A stretch of DNA of 38,449 bases, from positions 1-38,449 of the forward strand of contig CAIPBJ010000047.1 in assembly GCA_903863255.1 (NCBI GenBank), written 5' to 3'. Made by a program: the position numbers and the translations under genes. This stretch comes from an uncultured Methylophilaceae bacterium (GTDB lineage: Bacteria > Pseudomonadota > Gammaproteobacteria > Burkholderiales > Methylophilaceae). The first letter of the stretch is position 1. Each line of letters begins with the position of its first letter. Positions 34,671 to 38,449 of the stretch are shown here, piece after piece. The notes below the pieces were generated by a model that saw only the letters and a program-made list of their open reading frames with translations, searched no databases and was not told where the DNA came from.

Positions 34671-36173
34671 ATGATAGAAAGCACAAGAGTGAATCTCCCT
34701 TTGAAAGAAGAAATCGATGTAAACAATCTGATGCTTGGCATGTACATCGAAGATTTAGACTGCACATGGCTTAACTCACCTTTTCATTTGCAAGGATTAT
34801 TGCTTCAAGACGATGAGGAGATAAATTTAATTCGAAAAATATGCAAAACCGTTACCATTGATAGAAGCTTATCTGTTGGTGAACATAGAATTTCGAATAA
34901 GGTTGAGGTTCCCAAAAATGCAACCGAAAAATTGCCGGCATTGGCCGACAACATCAGGATGCCTGGGGCCAGACGTTATGAGGACAGGACTAAAGAAGAC
35001 AAACTAAAGGAAAAATCAAAAGCCTCCTCATCAACGACCTTTTCAACTCTGTTGCTCTCATTCATTAGGCATATTTGCTCGAGTTCGAAGAATGGACTTA
35101 CCAAATATTTCAGAACTATATTAAACATCAGAATTGAGAATTCAAAACAGATTGATGATACCCATTTTTCAAATTTTGAATTGCATTCCAACCCGGTTGA
35201 TCTGAATAATGAGGAAGATGTTATTCCCGTTGAAAATGAAATCGCTAATGTCGTAGATTCATTCAATAAAACGAAATCGATTACAAGAGAAATCTTTGAG
35301 TCATTTGCTAACAAAAGTAATATTCCAATTGGCCCAATCCAGGAATCGCTTGATAATCTGATTGAAAGTATTGAGCGAAACCCAGACGCCCTGATCTGGC
35401 TAACCAAACTCAGTCAAAGCAACAACAAGATATATGACCATGCATTAAACGTCTCCATTAACTTGATGGCACTAGCCAAGTCAATGGAATTTCCAAAAGT
35501 TCAAATCAAAGAACTAGGTTTGGCTGGATTACTTCAAGATATTGGGATGATCAGCATCGATGAGAAAGTCCTGTCCAATTACAGCGGTCTCAATAAAAAG
35601 GACGTCGATTTAATAAGGACTCATATTGAGAATGGTTTAAACATACTTAATCATTCAGGCGACCTGTCCAGAAATATATTAAAAATAATAAGTCAGCATC
35701 ATGAAAGATATGATGGAAGCGGCTACCCGAATAAACTGGCTGGCAACCAGATTTGCATTGAAGCCCAAATGTCAGGGATGATTGATACTTACTGTGAAAT
35801 CATGACGGTCAACAATAATAAGATCGGCACCTGTCATCAGGATGCACTGGATTATATGTATAAACTTAAAAATACCGAATTCAGCGAAGTCTTGATTGAT
35901 CAACTCATTCAATATCTTGGAATCTACCCGGTAAGTTCATTAGTTGAACTGAACACGGGAGAAATTGCCGTGGTAATCCAACAGAACAGAATAAGACGCC
36001 TGCAACCAAGAGTATTAGTCTTACTTGGCCCAGATAAAAAGAAAAATAGCCATTTCATTAATCTTTTGCATTCACCTCTGACTCCAGATGGTATTCCCTA
36101 CAAAATTAAATGTGGAGTCACCCCTGAAAGCTGCGGTTTGGATCCAGCTGATTTTTATTCATGGTACAAGTAA
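34671..36173 (+). CDS. HD-GYP domain protein with N-terminal DUF3391 and a degenerate active site
   Basis: HD-GYP proteins hydrolyse cyclic di-GMP. Residues about 12-68 match DUF3391 ('LMLGMYIEDLDCTWLNSPFH'), which often precedes HD-GYP. Residues about 85-220 are a low-complexity, Ser/Lys/Glu-rich linker. The HD-GYP domain spans roughly 235-385. His257 ('DHALNVS'), His318 ('THIENG'), His343/His344 and the 'HHERYDGSGYP' signature (343-353) are kept. However, the HD dyad reads Gln289-Asp290 in 'LLQDIGM' instead of HDIGK, and the later 'DVYDALT' position reads 'DTYCEIMT' (372-379). Loss of a metal-binding His predicts weak or no catalysis, perhaps a c-di-GMP sensor. No Shine-Dalgarno sequence is seen. 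Confidence 0.88.
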   Translation: MIESTRVNLPLKEEIDVNNLMLGMYIEDLDCTWLNSPFHLQGLLLQDDEEINLIRKICKTVTIDRSLSVGEHRISNKVEVPKNATEKLPALADNIRMPGARRYEDRTKEDKLKEKSKASSSTTFSTLLLSFIRHICSSSKNGLTKYFRTILNIRIENSKQIDDTHFSNFELHSNPVDLNNEEDVIPVENEIANVVDSFNKTKSITREIFESFANKSNIPIGPIQESLDNLIESIERNPDALIWLTKLSQSNNKIYDHALNVSINLMALAKSMEFPKVQIKELGLAGLLQDIGMISIDEKVLSNYSGLNKKDVDLIRTHIENGLNILNHSGDLSRNILKIISQHHERYDGSGYPNKLAGNQICIEAQMSGMIDTYCEIMTVNNNKIGTCHQDALDYMYKLKNTEFSEVLIDQLIQYLGIYPVSSLVELNTGEIAVVIQQNRIRRLQPRVLVLLGPDKKKNSHFINLLHSPLTPDGIPYKIKCGVTPESCGLDPADFYSWYK

Positions 36174-36228
36174 ATCTCATTTCTTATGAAATGACTTCCA
36201 GCATGGATAGAACCTAAGGATTGAAATG

Positions 36229-36249
36229 GAGACCCGTTTCATGGGTCTC
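36229..36249. terminator. Hairpin after the HD-GYP gene
   Basis: GAGACCC (36229-36235) and GGGTCTC (36243-36249) form a perfect 7-bp stem with a 7-nt loop, 55 bp after the HD-GYP stop and between two convergent genes. No T run follows on the plus strand, so terminator function is tentative. Confidence 0.4.
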
Positions 36250-36384
36250 TACTGATATAGTTTGAACTGGTCAGCGATTCTCAATTACCTTGGAATTTTT
36301 TCAGTCTGAATGACTTACAGGACAAAAGCTTGAACAAAAGCATCAAATAAAACATCGAAAATATTCAGACTCGACTTGTATTTG

Positions 36385-37056
36385 CTATATGGCGAGGGGC
36401 ATGTTTTCGATTTGAATAAAGGATGCAGCATTAGGATCCCCAATCCAGAAATAATAGAATTCCCTAACAACCTCGAGAAATAGGGATCTTGTTTCTTTAC
36501 TTTTAAATAGTGGTAAAGAAGCATCCACGGAGTACCTATAATTTTGTGAATTCTGGTCAGCCAACTTCCTCATGTTAATAAGAAGCAATTTTACTAACTT
36601 AACCCTCGTTTCTATTAGAGTTTTTTCACCGCCTTCTGATTTTAAAGCATGGATATAAGACTTAATTGGCCACATTTCAACCATGGTGAACTTTTCGGAA
36701 TCGATTTGGTTCCAGATGGTGTTTAAGTTATCTTGAATATCCTCACCATTAATAGCCTTAAAGTTTAAATCAGACTTAAACTCTAACTTCACGATCGCTT
36801 TGATGTCATTCATCCAAAAATGAAAATATTCCCTTACGACAGATAAGCAATATGGCCATTCTTCGTGTTTGATATGAGTTAATAGTTCCTCGACGGCCTC
36901 TCGATATGTTGAACCGTCGCATGGTTTACCTTCAAGATATGAAATTAACTTGCTAAATATAGGCTCACGACGTCTAATATCGTCAGCAGTTGCGCCTCGT
37001 TTCTCAAGAATATTAAAATATGCTTTTAAGGCTTCGTTCTCACGTTTAGAAGTCAT
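36385..37056 (-). CDS. Unknown helical protein built of two similar halves
   Basis: I do not recognise this 223-residue protein. By eye it is all-helical, with no signal peptide, membrane segment or catalytic motif. Residues about 11-90 and 137-217 look like two copies of one unit: both begin 'K-Y---L' and end in nearly the same helix, 'SVVREYFHFWMNDIKA' in the first and 'EVVREFYYFWIGDPNA' in the second, at similar spacing from their starts. A less similar linker joins them. ATG 37056 is preceded by a weak GAGA. It is divergent from pilU (179 bp) and convergent with the HD-GYP gene, so it is its own transcription unit. Its position next to pilU hints at, but does not show, a link to pili. Confidence 0.75.
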   Translation of the reverse strand: MTSKRENEALKAYFNILEKRGATADDIRRREPIFSKLISYLEGKPCDGSTYREAVEELLTHIKHEEWPYCLSVVREYFHFWMNDIKAIVKLEFKSDLNFKAINGEDIQDNLNTIWNQIDSEKFTMVEMWPIKSYIHALKSEGGEKTLIETRVKLVKLLLINMRKLADQNSQNYRYSVDASLPLFKSKETRSLFLEVVREFYYFWIGDPNAASFIQIENMPLAI

Positions 37057-37235
37057 TTTTATAATCTCATTTTCAAATGATATGTTTGACTGCTTGAAAT
37101 ATTGGACAAAAAATGTCTCTTATTTCATATTCTTATTTGTTTGACTTGAGGCCTCAACAAAGAGTCATTAGCATGGTCATATTATTAATCGGCTAATAAC
37201 CAAGAAAACTTTAATCACACTTTTTAAGTTGAAAA

Positions 37236-38444
37236 ATGAACGAAGAACAAGCACTCACATACATGCATAATCTTTTGCGGAATATGCAAACAAAAAATGC
37301 ATCCGATTTATTTATTTCCGTGGATTTTCCTCCTGCAATGAAAATTGATGGCAAGTTGACGCCTGTCACTTCCCAGAAGCTTGCAGGTGAACATACTCAG
37401 GCCTTAGCTTTTTCAATAATGAACGAGAAGCAACGTCAGGAGTTCATGGTTAATAAGGAATGTAATTTTGCAATCTGGCCTAAGGAAATTGGCCGATTCA
37501 GAGTGAATGTTTTCTTTCAACTCGAAAAAATAGGTTTGGTTATAAGAACCATTTCAACAAAAATACCAAATTTCGATGCACTTGAACTTCCGCCACAGTT
37601 AAAAGAAGTTATTTTGTCAAAAAGAGGGCTTTTCATTCTGGTGGGTGGGACAGGTTCAGGCAAGTCTACTAGTCTTGCTGCCTTAATCGATTTCAGAAAT
37701 GAAAACAGTCATGGTCATATCATCACGATCGAAGATCCTGTTGAATACATACATCCAAGTAAAAATTGCCTGATCACACATCGTGAAGTTGGAAGAGATA
37801 CAAACGATTGGTCATCCGCATTGAAAAACACATTGAGGCAGGCTCCTGATGTAATTCTGATTGGGGAGATTCGTGATAGAGAAACCATGGAATATGCTTT
37901 GGCTTTTGCTGAAACCGGTCATCTTTGCCTTGCTACGCTGCATGCTAATAATGCAAATCAGGCGCTTGATCGAATCATTAATTTCTTTCCCGAGGAAAGA
38001 CATGCGCAATTGCATATGGATTTATCCTTAAATCTGAGAGCAATAGTTTCTCAGCGTTTAGTACCGAAATTGGAAGGAGGAAGATGTGCTGCAATTGAAA
38101 TATTGCTAAATTCGCCTCTCGTATCAGACCTGATACTCAAGGGTGAAACCAATATGATTAAGGATGCAATGGCCAAATCAGTCGAAATAGGAATGCAAAC
38201 TTTTGACCAAGCCCTATTTAAGCTTTGTGAACAAGGACGAATTTCCCAAGAGGATGCCCTCCGCAATGCTGATTCTCTAAACGAACTAAGGTTAAAATTC
38301 AAGTTACAAGGTAAGAGCTCGACCATTAAAGAATCGCCTTCAAAAATCGAGACCCTATCGCTTCATGAAGAGGAAAAGGAAGAAGAAGAAGAGCCTAATG
38401 CTATCGAGAATATTATACTTTCAAGAAGTCAACAAAATCCGTAA
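37236..38444 (+). CDS. pilU: Type IV pilus retraction ATPase PilU
   Basis: PilU is an accessory hexameric motor that works with PilT to depolymerise the type IV pilus. The 402 residues include an N-terminal PAS-like domain ('ASDLFISVDFPPAMKIDGKL'), Walker A GGTGSGKST (residues 137-145), an Asp box 'TIEDPVEYIH', Walker B 'VILIGEIRDRETM', and a His box 'ETGHLCLATLHANNANQALD'. The C-terminal 'LLNSPLVSDLILKGETNMIK' fits PilU better than PilT. The last 50 residues are highly charged, with a Glu-rich tract ('EEEKEEEEEPN'), longer than usual. pilT, which normally lies directly upstream, is not in the window's preceding sequence. The stop codon is five bases before the window end. Confidence 0.9.
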   Translation: MNEEQALTYMHNLLRNMQTKNASDLFISVDFPPAMKIDGKLTPVTSQKLAGEHTQALAFSIMNEKQRQEFMVNKECNFAIWPKEIGRFRVNVFFQLEKIGLVIRTISTKIPNFDALELPPQLKEVILSKRGLFILVGGTGSGKSTSLAALIDFRNENSHGHIITIEDPVEYIHPSKNCLITHREVGRDTNDWSSALKNTLRQAPDVILIGEIRDRETMEYALAFAETGHLCLATLHANNANQALDRIINFFPEERHAQLHMDLSLNLRAIVSQRLVPKLEGGRCAAIEILLNSPLVSDLILKGETNMIKDAMAKSVEIGMQTFDQALFKLCEQGRISQEDALRNADSLNELRLKFKLQGKSSTIKESPSKIETLSLHEEEKEEEEEPNAIENIILSRSQQNP

Positions 38445-38449
38445 TGGAA

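Noticed and set aside
1-38449. CRISPR arrays, insertion sequences, integrases or prophage genes
   Set aside because: No regular direct repeats, transposase or integrase motifs were seen; the window reads as core chromosome with one possible accessory set.

Overview
The window looks like chromosome from a low-GC (about 40% by eye), motile, piliated betaproteobacterium. The evidence is a yhdP-nit-tldD run, an EarP rhamnosyltransferase next to an EF-P with Arg at position 32, an AddAB-like helicase/nuclease pair whose B subunit is of the betaproteobacterial type, a DUF2934 protein with a histone-like tail, a flagellar FlaG gene behind a near-consensus sigma-28 promoter, and the pilus retraction ATPase PilU. 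This placement is inferred from gene content; no rRNA or tRNA gene is visible.

Layout, left to right. (1) 1-8.2 kb holds the start of glnE (minus, cut by the window edge), acs, a 360-bp gap with a strong terminator, prfC overlapping the ribosome-binding site of a ychJ-type gene, then on the minus strand the ABC-F gene yheS followed by an unknown acidic protein; both of these appear to start with TTG. (2) 8.4-19.2 kb holds yhdP, nit, tldD, a DUF2934 gene, mfd and a dedA gene, all on the plus strand. (3) 19.3-25.5 kb is a minus-strand addB-addA pair. (4) 25.5-28.4 kb holds greB, earP, efp, two terminator-like hairpins, a sigma-28 promoter and flaG. (5) 28.4-32.9 kb is a minus-strand three-gene set: a group II PLP decarboxylase, a TPR/ATP-grasp ligase-like protein, and a 531-residue fold-type-I PLP enzyme. 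It is the best candidate here for an undescribed pathway. (6) 33.2-38.4 kb holds a His-rich CDF metal exporter, a 447-bp AT-rich gap with two perfect palindromes, a degenerate HD-GYP protein, an unknown protein made of two similar halves, and pilU.

How the genes work together. Housekeeping pairs are clear. EarP modifies EF-P. AddA and AddB should form one double-strand-break helicase-nuclease. Mfd and GreB both act on stalled RNA polymerase but lie in separate units. YhdP and DedA both concern envelope lipids. The decarboxylase/ATP-grasp/PLP set has the ingredients to make an amine, activate a carboxylate and join them, but substrates cannot be read from the sequence. Several genes lack a recognisable Shine-Dalgarno sequence (prfC, greB, earP, the decarboxylase and the HD-GYP gene), so some starts are less certain than others.
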